From Fidelibacterota bacterium (GTDB lineage: Bacteria > Fidelibacterota > Fidelibacteria > Fidelibacterales > Fidelibacteraceae): 64,000 nucleotides of DNA. This document shows, one piece after another, positions 1 through 8,574 of this stretch. Location of the stretch: assembly GCA_030156395.1 (NCBI GenBank), contig JASGMP010000005.1, positions 1 through 64,000 on the forward strand, read 5' to 3'. Made by a program: the position numbers and the translations under genes. The first letter of the stretch is position 1. Every line of letters begins with the position of its first letter. Under the pieces are notes generated by a model. It saw only the letters and a list, made by a program, of their open reading frames with translations. It had not been told where the DNA came from and made no database searches.

Positions 1-254
1 GGAAAGCCAATGCCTTCATTAAAGAAGACCACATTTTCAGAAATATTTTCGGAAAAATTATTTCCGTATATTTCCACAAGGCCTACTGCCTGGTATGAAT
101 TCAAAGCAGGATTGACCTCCGTAATCACGGGAGTGGGTTTTCCGGGATCATTCGGATCAAACACACTATCCGGATAATCTGTATCCTCACATCCTGTCAC
201 ACCAAACATTGCAACCAGCAAAGTCAGCAAGCCCAGTATTAATCCCTTCTTCAT
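1..254 (-). CDS. Lipoprotein with IPT/TIG-like domain (3' end outside window)
   Basis: Partial gene: the start codon is at 252-254 and the reading frame stays open to base 1. The first 22 residues form a lipoprotein signal peptide (MKKGLILGLLTLLVAMFGVTGC, lipobox V-T-G-C with Cys22). After an acidic, proline-rich linker, the segment beginning PVITEVNPALNSYQAVG resembles the first strands of an IPT/TIG immunoglobulin-like domain, common in surface proteins of this lineage. A likely place is the inner leaflet of the outer membrane or the cell surface. It is the last visible gene of the minus-strand run that begins at 14190 and follows the PorV-like gene after a 77-bp gap, so it may be co-transcribed with the receptor cassettes. 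Only about 84 codons are visible, so the full architecture is unknown. Confidence 0.8.
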   Translation of the reverse strand, partial: MKKGLILGLLTLLVAMFGVTGCEDTDYPDSVFDPNDPGKPTPVITEVNPALNSYQAVGLVEIYGNNFSENISENVVFFNEGIGF

Positions 255-331
255 CTTTAGTCTCCTTCGCGTAATATTAGTATCATTCTTATCAAATGTC
301 AATTATTAATAGTTTATCATGCGTGCATGGA

Positions 332-1333
332 TTAAAATCCAAAGCCAAGGGTGATCCGCTGCACATAATCAAATACTCCAAAAGGTGTATATGCGTAATT
401 AAAAGAAAAACCAAATTTCCGGAGTCCGACACCCACGGCAAAATCCCGTTCATCGCTGTTCATCATATATCCCCCCCGAAGATAGAGGGTTTTCATGAAA
501 GCATATTCCAGTCCCAGATTTACCTGTTCAGGATAAGAGCGGGGATGGGTGGCATCCGCATAGAGCCAGAGTTCCTGTCCTTTGGGTTTTTCGGGCATCA
601 GATCCAGCAAATCCATGGTAATTCCGATCGTAAAGGTCAGAGGCAGTTGAAAGTTCTCTCGTTCAAAGTTTATTTCTTCGGAAAAGTTCTGAAATGTCAT
701 ACCGAATGTCAGACTTTTAAAACCTGTTTTGAACTGAGTACCAAAATCAAAGGAAGTGGCATTCGCCAGATTTTTCTTCACTTTCAGGCTGTCTGCATCG
801 GGGACAATGCTTTTTCCCAGTTGTTGTCCGGAATACTTAATGCTGCCGCCCACGGAAAACTTGTCCGAAAGGGCCACAGCGTACCCGATACCGGCTGCAA
901 AAGCCGAGGGATGCATAATTTCCGTATCCACATAGCCCTGATCATTTTGCCAGGGGAGTGTTCCCTGAACTTCGCCATAATCCACAGATTGGGCAGTGAG
1001 TCCGAAAACACCCATTCGTCCGTCACCGGGACGGAAAGCGAGGGCATAGGTATTGTGCTGGATATTATCAATCCACTGATTCTGGCTGGCAGTCAATTCA
1101 ATTGTTTTATCAGACCGAGCCATACCGGCCGGATTGAAAAAGAGAGAATTCACGCCATTTTCCAGCGTTGTGGCGGCATTCCCCAGTGCACTGCTTCTGG
1201 CATCGTTTGTTACGCTCAAAAACTGAAACCCGGTCTGTCCCAATTTTTTATCTGCAGCATGAAGACCGGACATTACGCAGCACATGAGAACCATACCAAG
1301 GCAGTGTTTCAGATGAATATGTTTACTTATCAT
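332..1333 (-). CDS. PorV/PorQ (UPF0164)-family outer-membrane barrel protein, copy 1
   Basis: 333 residues. An N-terminal signal peptide ends near ...MSGLHA-ADKK. The mature N-terminus has the family hallmark G-x-x-F-L-x-V-x-x-D-A-R-x-x-A-L-G and then an F-F-N-P-A-G-M motif; the rest is alternating beta strands ending in a terminal F. In Bacteroidetes PorV is the shuttle protein of type IX secretion and PorQ a related accessory, but the family is wider and a role in secretion here is inference. The start is supported by an AGGTAAG ribosome site that overlaps the stop codon of the upstream gene, which lies only 5 bp away, so the two are translationally close. It is paralogous to the gene at 6799-7785, with the same motifs and nearly the same length. 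Confidence 0.88.
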   Translation of the reverse strand: MISKHIHLKHCLGMVLMCCVMSGLHAADKKLGQTGFQFLSVTNDARSSALGNAATTLENGVNSLFFNPAGMARSDKTIELTASQNQWIDNIQHNTYALAFRPGDGRMGVFGLTAQSVDYGEVQGTLPWQNDQGYVDTEIMHPSAFAAGIGYAVALSDKFSVGGSIKYSGQQLGKSIVPDADSLKVKKNLANATSFDFGTQFKTGFKSLTFGMTFQNFSEEINFERENFQLPLTFTIGITMDLLDLMPEKPKGQELWLYADATHPRSYPEQVNLGLEYAFMKTLYLRGGYMMNSDERDFAVGVGLRKFGFSFNYAYTPFGVFDYVQRITLGFGF

Positions 1334-1338
1334 GATAC

Positions 1339-3525
1339 TTACCTGACAATAATAATTTTACGGGTTGCCGTTTCACCTTTCCGGTACAAAATCTCACCGG
1401 TAAAGGGATCTTCCTGATCTTCGGTGACTTCAAAGTGGGCGATATAAATACCGCTGACAACAACCTGTCGGGAAGAACTCAGGGATTTCCAGGTTTCATC
1501 ACCGCTTCCGTCATCGTGAACGATTGTTTCAATCAAATCACCCCGCTCGGAAAAGATGCGAATGATGCAATTTCCCGGAATATTCAGGAACATGATTTTA
1601 TCATCTTCTCCTGTATATTGAAGTTGTTCCGCCCGGATATTGAAGGGATTGGGAACAACCCGGATATCCTTCAGATTTTCCCCGGCCTGACGTTTCAAGT
1701 AGGCCGGTTCGGTGGTTTTCGTGTAAAACCGGGTACTTTCCAGCGGTCCCGTTGGGTTATATATCCCGTCACTGTTCTGACTTCCATCGCTGTACGCGGT
1801 GATATAGTAGTAATATGAAAAACCTCTGGCGGGACTTTCGTCATAGTATTGTTGGGTTCCCGGAGGCACTTCGGCGATCAAGTCGAATAGCGTATCCGGT
1901 TTGCTGATGGCCCGGTAAATTCTGTATCCTGCAAAATTGGATGCGCCTTCATCAGGAGAAGGTGTCCAGATCAGATCAATCCGGTCTCCCTTTGATTCCA
2001 CGTTAAACACTTCCGGAGGTCTGGGGGGCTGTGGGATTTGAAAGCCAGAGCTATAATTCCTGAGGGCCCGGCTCATGGTGAGGAGAAAAGAATCGCGACC
2101 GGTAAAGACCCAGGTATTTTTAAAAACATCTTTGTCATCTGTTGTAGATCCGTCTGGGAGGGTAAAAGGACCCTTATCATTGGGATCCATATAAGCCTGT
2201 TTCCAGCGCCGGCCGATCTGTTCGCACATAGGCCGGCTTAGCCCATTAATAGCTTCCACTTCAACGATTTTTACAGAATCTCCCGGGGGAATATCGAAAG
2301 GTCCATAAGTGATCCAGACATTCGTTCCACCGCCATCACCATGTACCGTTGACGGATCCACTCTGTCTGTTACAGATGAAACATTATCCTCATAAAAGAG
2401 ATTTCCGCCCCCTTTACCACTGCCGCCATAGGGTTGTCCGGAAAGATGTTGGTAGGCAATAACCATTTTCTCTTCATCGGCCGGTTTCAAATCACCGGTT
2501 GAAGGATAGGTATCCCCGGCGTGCCAGCCCAGCATGGTGGGCTGATTGGGGTCATCACTATGATCTGAGGCCGATTTATCCACATGCAGCACACCGGTAC
2601 CCACATGATGGGGAGCTGTGAGTCTTCCATCCCGGCTTGCATAGGGACCGCCTACATTATCAAAAGCCCAGCCATCCACCTGGCCTAAAAAGGAATAACC
2701 ACAGCGAATCCATTCCAGTTGATCAATGGGAGTAGATTCGGTTAAAGTGGCCAGATTTGTATGATAATCCGTGTAGGGCATGGCACCGGGATCTCCGGCT
2801 TTGAAGCGGCTGCGACTTACCCAGGAGTGCTTTCCCCAGGTAATAGCACCGGTGATGGCATACCCGGCTTCCCGGCTGCACTGATACCGGGTACTCCAGC
2901 CAACGCGCAATCCCTTAATGGTTTCATTCAATACACGGACACTGTCGTAGTCCACGTACCCGGTATTCGTAAATACCAATTCTTTGATAAAGTAGTTATC
3001 ATGGTATTGTTGGCTGAAGGCATGGACCCTCATAGTCATGGTAATGCCGGCAGTTGTGTTTACAATATTCTCAACAATCCGGTCAGCAATCTGATTCGGG
3101 TTGATGGCATCCACATCCCCTTCATAAGGCGCTGTCAGGTTGTTCCCATCCACATAGACTGTAGGTGGGGGAAATTTTGCTGTCTGCCTTAGTCGAACAG
3201 GAAAAAGGGATATATCTACATTCCCCTGGGTAATATAAGATGCCCATTTTTCCCATTCATAGCCTGTGGCATCGGTAAAATCATCGACACCGATCCAGGC
3301 TCTCTGAATCACATCGTTATCCTGGTACAGGTAATCTGCCGGCCAGATCATACCTTCGTAATAGACATTGTTCCATGCCCGTTTTCCGAAGTATGAATTG
3401 AAGTGCGTTTGCAGGGACCCTATCCTGACATATCGTCTGTCCGTAGCCGAAACCTGACTCAGGGCTTGACCAGACAGGCAGACAATCAGAAAAAGTAGTG
3501 CGGAAATTTTTAAGGTATATTTCAT
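1339..3525 (-). CDS. Exported fibronectin type III protein with FlgD-like C-terminal tail, copy 1
   Basis: 728 residues with a signal peptide (MKYTLKISALLFLIVCLSG, then QALSQ). Residues about 25-530 form a large region with many aromatic and glycine residues that I cannot assign to a family. A fibronectin type III-like domain follows at about 540-625 (start PPEVFNVESKGDRIDLIW). The last 75 residues begin with I-R-V-V-P-N-P-F and contain I-R-I-F-S-E-R-G-D-L, S-G-I-Y and a final K-I-I-I-V-R. This layout is that of FlgD-like/type IX C-terminal domains that anchor surface proteins. It sits between the receptor (12 bp upstream) and the PorV-like gene (5 bp downstream). A surface protein working with the receptor is likely; its ligand is unknown. 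It is paralogous to 8575-10854. Confidence 0.8.
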   Translation of the reverse strand: MKYTLKISALLFLIVCLSGQALSQVSATDRRYVRIGSLQTHFNSYFGKRAWNNVYYEGMIWPADYLYQDNDVIQRAWIGVDDFTDATGYEWEKWASYITQGNVDISLFPVRLRQTAKFPPPTVYVDGNNLTAPYEGDVDAINPNQIADRIVENIVNTTAGITMTMRVHAFSQQYHDNYFIKELVFTNTGYVDYDSVRVLNETIKGLRVGWSTRYQCSREAGYAITGAITWGKHSWVSRSRFKAGDPGAMPYTDYHTNLATLTESTPIDQLEWIRCGYSFLGQVDGWAFDNVGGPYASRDGRLTAPHHVGTGVLHVDKSASDHSDDPNQPTMLGWHAGDTYPSTGDLKPADEEKMVIAYQHLSGQPYGGSGKGGGNLFYEDNVSSVTDRVDPSTVHGDGGGTNVWITYGPFDIPPGDSVKIVEVEAINGLSRPMCEQIGRRWKQAYMDPNDKGPFTLPDGSTTDDKDVFKNTWVFTGRDSFLLTMSRALRNYSSGFQIPQPPRPPEVFNVESKGDRIDLIWTPSPDEGASNFAGYRIYRAISKPDTLFDLIAEVPPGTQQYYDESPARGFSYYYYITAYSDGSQNSDGIYNPTGPLESTRFYTKTTEPAYLKRQAGENLKDIRVVPNPFNIRAEQLQYTGEDDKIMFLNIPGNCIIRIFSERGDLIETIVHDDGSGDETWKSLSSSRQVVVSGIYIAHFEVTEDQEDPFTGEILYRKGETATRKIIIVR

Positions 3526-3537
3526 AGTTCAGCTCTC

Positions 3538-6500
3538 TTAAAAGACGATTTTAATTCCAAATTTTATTGCCCTGGGATTGGCAAAGGTATTGAACCTAAG
3601 GTTCGGCATATCAATGTATGCTTTATCTTCCAAAGCCTTCTTTGCATCATTGGAATCAATTTTTTGCCATATTTCTATCATGTTTCCGGGATTTTCAGGA
3701 TCTTCCACTTCCACACGCTGGACAAAACGATCGGTTTTTGATATATCTTCAGGTGAAGTAAAGAGATCCGGGAATCTTTCAACCAGTGATTCGGTATTAC
3801 CGATATAGTACCATGTTTTATCTGCGTTAATATCATTAGAAATATTTTCAAGATACCTCATGGGTTGAAATTCTGTATCCCAATCCCGGTAAGCGCCCAG
3901 ATTATCTTCCCCGGGAATACCACCGATTCCAAGATCTTCATAAACCTTACGGTCAAAATGGAGAGATTCACGATAATCATTATAATCATAGGTATCGGCA
4001 ATCCCATTATAACTGAGGAATTTTGTATTCAGAAGATTTGTAACATCCATGTAGAGCTGGAGCTTAAATTTCTCAAAACTCATGGATTTCGTCAGTCTGA
4101 GATTTAGGTTATAGGTATCCACCCATTTCACATTGTTTGTAAGACCCACCACACCGGTTGGATTCCAGGTTGTCTGACTCCCGGCATTCCAGGTAAAAAG
4201 GAAGCTGGCATCCCAGCCGCCTGCCGGATAAACACCCCCCACAACCGGTCCGAACTGATCCGGAGTATGGAGGTCGATATTAGCCCGGGCATAGGGCTGG
4301 GGATGGGGTTTTTCCTGGTAGGGGTTTTCCCTTAAATAGGCCCGCATAGCATTGGGATCCTGATAGTACATCTGGTATCCAAACCATCCATAAGAACGAA
4401 CCATATAGGTATAATTCACAAAACCTGTAATCCAGGTGCCCCACCGTTTATCCAGCGTAAGCTCAATACCACGGATATCCTCATAGTTATTATTATCGGT
4501 GATAGAATACCGGACAGAACTGTTAATATTCTGATAGGTAATCCAACCAACCTGATTGGTGACATCTTTATAATAGGCTGCAATATTCACCAGGAACATA
4601 TCCAGCAAATTCTGTGAATAACCGATTTCATAGGCTACGGTCTTTTCAAAATCCAGGTTGGGATTCCCGATGGATGTCACAAGGCCGTTATACTCTCTTT
4701 GCAAGCGGAAGCGATGTGTTGATTCAGGTTCTGAACGAAAGTGCCCATAGTTGAAATAGAGTTTGGAGTTTTCGGTGATAGGGTGTGAAATCCCGAGGCG
4801 AGGACTCAGAGCAACAGCGGGTTTAGAATCTTCCCGGGGGGCTTGTTCCTCAATGAGATGTCCATTCCCCTGTTTGAAAAAGTCATCATAGGGATCCAGG
4901 AGGTACTTATCGGTATTAGCATCAGAATAGTCCAACCTGAGGCCGATATTTGCAATAAAACCTTCAAATTCCATTTTATCCTGGATATACGCCCCGATAC
5001 GATAAGGGAAAACCTGGTAAACTTGTTCACGGTTCCATGTCGTCATACCCGGGTTGGAGGTGAAGGATTTGATATCATAGTCATTGAGAACCAGTTCTAC
5101 ACCGGTCCGGATCTGGTTGGACCGGTTAATCTGGTTTGTATAATCATAGCGGGCGGAATAAGTGGTCACCACTGAATTATCCCGGCCAAGGTTCATCCAA
5201 CCGCCGGTGCGGATATTATCCCCAATTGAGCCGGTTCCATATCCCCAATAACCATAAGGAGTCTCATCCATAAAATATCCGGGGAAAACTTCTACCGTTT
5301 TGGAGGTATCCCGAAGATCTCCCTGAAAGGTATTATAGATGTTCTTATTCATCTGCAGGGTCACTTCGTAATAGGAATCAGAATTAATAATATGGTTCAG
5401 TTTCGCGCCGACAATCGTCCGGTAAATGGAAGCAGGGCTGTAGTAATAGGGGACGTAGAGGGATTCTTTGGTTTTCGCCAGGCTGGCCAGGGTATACGAG
5501 GAGCGGACTACATCGCCTGTGGGTGTTGTGGTCCAATTGTAAGTAGAAGTAGAATGAATCTCACCATACATCCCTGTCAAAGTCAGTTTGGTATCATCTG
5601 AAATATCTGAAGTCAGTTTCAGACGGCCGATATTTTCTGAATAGGCATCTCTTGAAAGGGGGATATAGAACATTTCCTGCAGATCGCGGTAGGACAGGTT
5701 GAACCGCAAATCACCCAGTTTTTTCCCAATGACCGGAACAGGGCCGCTAAATGAAAAATCTCCCACATAATCCGGTTTTTTGATATCGCCCTGGCGCCTG
5801 TGGTTATAGCGATAGACGCGCTGGGCACCTGTAGGTGAAAGATCATTGTCCGGATTATCATCAGACAAGGTTTCCTGTGATACGGCCACCCATCCTTTAA
5901 ATGAGGGATATTGGCGCCGCGTAAAACGGTCCCAGGGTTCATACCCGGTTTCTGGATCAGGATCCGTGCCATACCAGCACACCTCATCATCCAGATAAGG
6001 CCTGTTATGGTAAGACATAGGATCATAAGGGGAAATGCCGAAATGTTTTGGCGCTGCCGGTTTATATTGAAAAGAGAGAGAACCGTTATAGGATTCTTTG
6101 CTTCCCTCGCTGGTGACGACATTTATCACACCGGAACGGATATTACCGTATTCCGCATTAAACCCACCGGTTTGGACCTGAACTTCTTTAACAGTGCTCA
6201 AGCTGACCGCGGAATAGGGATCATTGGAGCGCTCATCGTTCATGACAATTCCATCCACAATAAACGACGTTTGTCTGGAACTGCCTCCACGGATCGTCAA
6301 TCCCTGGGCACCGGCCTGAAGTCCGATCACATCCGTTATTTCATTAATAGGCAGTGCTTCAATTTTTTCAGAATTAATATTCAGCTGGCTGTTGGATATA
6401 TCCCGGACCACGACCGGCATTTCGGCCACTACCACTACTTCAGACATGCCCACTGCCTGGGTTCTTAAGGTTACATCAATGATGGTCGTAAGACCCATAT

Positions 6501-6786
6501 TGACACTGACGTTTCGGACCGTCACTTTTTCATAACCAATCATGGAAACAGATAATTCATAGGTACCTGGCGGAACATTCAGAATGGAATAGTACCCGTT
6601 TTCATCTGTCGCGGCACCCAGCATGGTCCCTTCAACAATCACGTTAACCCCCGGCAGGGGATTACCGGCCTCGTTGGTCACCTGACCCGTAATTTTTCCT
6701 GATTGGGCAGCCTGTGAAAAAACAGGCAGTAACAGAAGTCCCACCAGGGTAATCAAAACCATTGTTTTATAGAAAATCCTGCTCAT
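3538..6786 (-). CDS. TonB-dependent receptor with N-terminal carboxypeptidase-like domain, copy 1
   Basis: 1082 residues. A signal peptide (to about residue 26) is followed by a CarboxypepD_reg-like domain at about 30-115 (G-K-I-T-G-Q-V-T-N-E-A-G-N-P-L-P-G-V-N-V). A plug domain follows, with V-x-V-V-A-E-M-P, L-T-I-R-G-G-S-S, F-I-V-D-G-I and G-F-N-A-E-Y-G-N-I-R-S-G-V-I-N-V-V-T, and then a long barrel domain. This order is typical of SusC/OmpA-like importers of the FCB group, which take up ligands too large for porins with energy from TonB-ExbBD; none of those energisers is in the window. No SusD partner is present: the neighbours are instead the fibronectin-III protein and the PorV-like barrel. 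Substrate unknown. Confidence 0.9.
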   Translation of the reverse strand: MSRIFYKTMVLITLVGLLLLPVFSQAAQSGKITGQVTNEAGNPLPGVNVIVEGTMLGAATDENGYYSILNVPPGTYELSVSMIGYEKVTVRNVSVNMGLTTIIDVTLRTQAVGMSEVVVVAEMPVVVRDISNSQLNINSEKIEALPINEITDVIGLQAGAQGLTIRGGSSRQTSFIVDGIVMNDERSNDPYSAVSLSTVKEVQVQTGGFNAEYGNIRSGVINVVTSEGSKESYNGSLSFQYKPAAPKHFGISPYDPMSYHNRPYLDDEVCWYGTDPDPETGYEPWDRFTRRQYPSFKGWVAVSQETLSDDNPDNDLSPTGAQRVYRYNHRRQGDIKKPDYVGDFSFSGPVPVIGKKLGDLRFNLSYRDLQEMFYIPLSRDAYSENIGRLKLTSDISDDTKLTLTGMYGEIHSTSTYNWTTTPTGDVVRSSYTLASLAKTKESLYVPYYYSPASIYRTIVGAKLNHIINSDSYYEVTLQMNKNIYNTFQGDLRDTSKTVEVFPGYFMDETPYGYWGYGTGSIGDNIRTGGWMNLGRDNSVVTTYSARYDYTNQINRSNQIRTGVELVLNDYDIKSFTSNPGMTTWNREQVYQVFPYRIGAYIQDKMEFEGFIANIGLRLDYSDANTDKYLLDPYDDFFKQGNGHLIEEQAPREDSKPAVALSPRLGISHPITENSKLYFNYGHFRSEPESTHRFRLQREYNGLVTSIGNPNLDFEKTVAYEIGYSQNLLDMFLVNIAAYYKDVTNQVGWITYQNINSSVRYSITDNNNYEDIRGIELTLDKRWGTWITGFVNYTYMVRSYGWFGYQMYYQDPNAMRAYLRENPYQEKPHPQPYARANIDLHTPDQFGPVVGGVYPAGGWDASFLFTWNAGSQTTWNPTGVVGLTNNVKWVDTYNLNLRLTKSMSFEKFKLQLYMDVTNLLNTKFLSYNGIADTYDYNDYRESLHFDRKVYEDLGIGGIPGEDNLGAYRDWDTEFQPMRYLENISNDINADKTWYYIGNTESLVERFPDLFTSPEDISKTDRFVQRVEVEDPENPGNMIEIWQKIDSNDAKKALEDKAYIDMPNLRFNTFANPRAIKFGIKIVF

Positions 6787-6798
6787 AAGGATACTCCT

Positions 6799-7785
6799 CT
6801 AGAGAGATACTCTCAGAGTAAATCTCTGAATATCGTCAAATGTTTTCATGGGGGTATAGCTGTAATCGAAAATGACCCCGAAGGCATTCAGGCCAAATCC
6901 AAAACTGGAGCCGCTTTCGTCCCGGTTTTGTTCGAACCCGTACCGGAGGAAAAATTTCCTCACAAAGCTATACTCAATACCCAGGTTCAGGTATTCGGGA
7001 TAAGACCGGGGATGTGCCCAATCCACATAGACATCCACGTTATGATTTGGCATGTCAGCGGGGATAAAATTCATGAGATTAGCAGTTAATCCAATTGAGA
7101 ACGTAAGGGGTAGCTGAAAACTCTCATCGATGTATTTTATCTCGTTGGAAAAGTTCCGGACTGTCATGCCAAACTTCACATCCCGGAATCCGGTGTTAAA
7201 AAGGGTACCAAAATCTATGGCCACCGCGTTGGTTTTGTATTTTTTGGTGATCAGGCTATCTGTCATTTGCACATTGCTCTTCCCAAACTGCTGGGCTGTA
7301 TATTTCAATTGGCCGCCGATGGAAAATTTTGCAGAGAGAGATTTGGCATATCCAATACCCACCTGCATGGCCGAAGGGTTAAATACATGGGTATCCACAT
7401 ATCCTTTATCATTGGACCACACCATCGTTCCCTGCATTTCGCCGTAGTCAACCACATGGGCTGTCACGCCAAACACACCGTATTTATTCTGTGACGGATT
7501 CAGGGCCAGGCTAAACGTGTTATGATTAATGTCAGCAATCCAGGAATTTTGGGAAGCCATGGCATCGATTCTTGTAGGCATATTGGCCATGGTTGCCGGA
7601 TTGTAGAACAAAGACGCGGAACCCATTTCCACAGTGGTCATGGCTCCGGCCAGTGCTGCCGCCCGGGCATCTGAATTCACGGACAGGAACTGATACCCGG
7701 TCTGGGCCAGTTTCTTCTCGGCACCTGTCGCGAAGGATGCGCATAAGATCAGCAAGACTAGCACAAAGGCTGTATATTTTCTCAT
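6799..7785 (-). CDS. PorV/PorQ (UPF0164)-family outer-membrane barrel protein, copy 2
   Basis: 328 residues. A signal peptide (MRKYTAFVLVLLILCASFATG, about 21 residues) precedes E-K-K-L-A-Q-T-G-Y-Q-F-L-S-V-N-S-D-A-R-A-A-A-L, the PorV/PorQ hallmark, and then L-F-Y-N-P-A-T-M. Strand-rich sequence continues to the end. It matches copy 1 (332-1333) along its whole length by eye, including V-D-Y-G-E-M-Q-G-T and W-S-N-D-K-G-Y-V-D-T segments, so the two are duplicates that have diverged. It lies 12 bp before the copy 1 receptor and 19 bp after the lipoprotein gene, inside one long minus-strand transcription unit. A role as a secretion shuttle or outer-membrane partner of the fibronectin-III proteins is inferred from the family. 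Confidence 0.87.
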   Translation of the reverse strand: MRKYTAFVLVLLILCASFATGAEKKLAQTGYQFLSVNSDARAAALAGAMTTVEMGSASLFYNPATMANMPTRIDAMASQNSWIADINHNTFSLALNPSQNKYGVFGVTAHVVDYGEMQGTMVWSNDKGYVDTHVFNPSAMQVGIGYAKSLSAKFSIGGQLKYTAQQFGKSNVQMTDSLITKKYKTNAVAIDFGTLFNTGFRDVKFGMTVRNFSNEIKYIDESFQLPLTFSIGLTANLMNFIPADMPNHNVDVYVDWAHPRSYPEYLNLGIEYSFVRKFFLRYGFEQNRDESGSSFGFGLNAFGVIFDYSYTPMKTFDDIQRFTLRVSL

Positions 7786-7804
7786 TGTATCTATTCCTCC
7801 GGAG

Positions 7805-8551
7805 TTATTTATTGATAATCACTGTGTTATAAGAATTTCCCAGTGTTTGTTCCAATTTCTGAATCTCCACCAGATATGATTTTCCGGACTGAAGCTCGTA
7901 CACATACCTGGATTTTACCACAGGTTGAGCCACCCGGTTTGCCACGGTAAAAATACCTGAGGACAGTTCCAGGGGAATGGTTTCATCCAGCACTTCAAGG
8001 GGTTCTTCCGGGGCTTCCGGATCATATACATTGATACGGATATAGTCATTGAAGTAGAAAACAACTTCTCCGGTATTCACGCCTTCTACAACAAAATACG
8101 TCGTAGGAGCACTGGCAGGAGCAACAGTTTTCGTATAACTGGTGACCTCTTCAATCACTTCAGTGGTATCAATGGTAAAGGTGGTATCATTTACAAACGT
8201 GGTGTCGTAAACAGGAATTGTATCAATTCGAGTCAGAAGTTCATTCGCTGTAAACAGGTAGTCTGTTGTGGGAAGATAGATAGTTCCATTTTCAAGAACC
8301 AGTGTATCCTCAAGTGTCAGAATAATATGGAGGGAATCAAGACTCAGACTATCCGGGTTACTGTGTAATTTCACCGATCCACTGAGAGCTTTTTTGATAG
8401 TTGCTCTGTAGGATGAAGCGGCGGAAGCATCATAAGGTTCCATCTCATAGGTTTCATCTTCGAAGTCATTCAGGACATCGCAGCTGCTCATGAAAGCGAG
8501 TGTTGCGATACTTATGAGCAGAACCAATTTCATCATGGGATTTTTATTCAT
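7805..8551 (-). CDS. Putative lipoprotein of unknown function
   Basis: 248 residues from the chosen start. The ATG at 8549-8551 is preferred over one 15 bp upstream because an AGGAGA ribosome site lies between them at the right spacing. The signal sequence ends in F-M-S-S-C, a plausible lipobox, and an acidic stretch follows. The middle part is rich in Thr, Asp and Val (for example P-V-Y-D-T-T-F-V-N-D-T-T-F), and the C-terminal part is strand-like. I do not recognise a family. Its place between the fibronectin-III protein and the PorV-like barrel of copy 2, a place empty in copy 1, suggests a surface or periplasmic accessory of the second cassette. Confidence 0.75.
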   Translation of the reverse strand: MNKNPMMKLVLLISIATLAFMSSCDVLNDFEDETYEMEPYDASAASSYRATIKKALSGSVKLHSNPDSLSLDSLHIILTLEDTLVLENGTIYLPTTDYLFTANELLTRIDTIPVYDTTFVNDTTFTIDTTEVIEEVTSYTKTVAPASAPTTYFVVEGVNTGEVVFYFNDYIRINVYDPEAPEEPLEVLDETIPLELSSGIFTVANRVAQPVVKSRYVYELQSGKSYLVEIQKLEQTLGNSYNTVIINK

Positions 8552-8574
8552 TTTTAATCTCCTCATATTCTCTA

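Noticed and set aside
296-1417. Long open frame on the plus strand opposite the first PorV-like gene
   Set aside because: It is a shadow of the strongly supported minus-strand gene, has no ribosome site and its product is not protein-like in composition.
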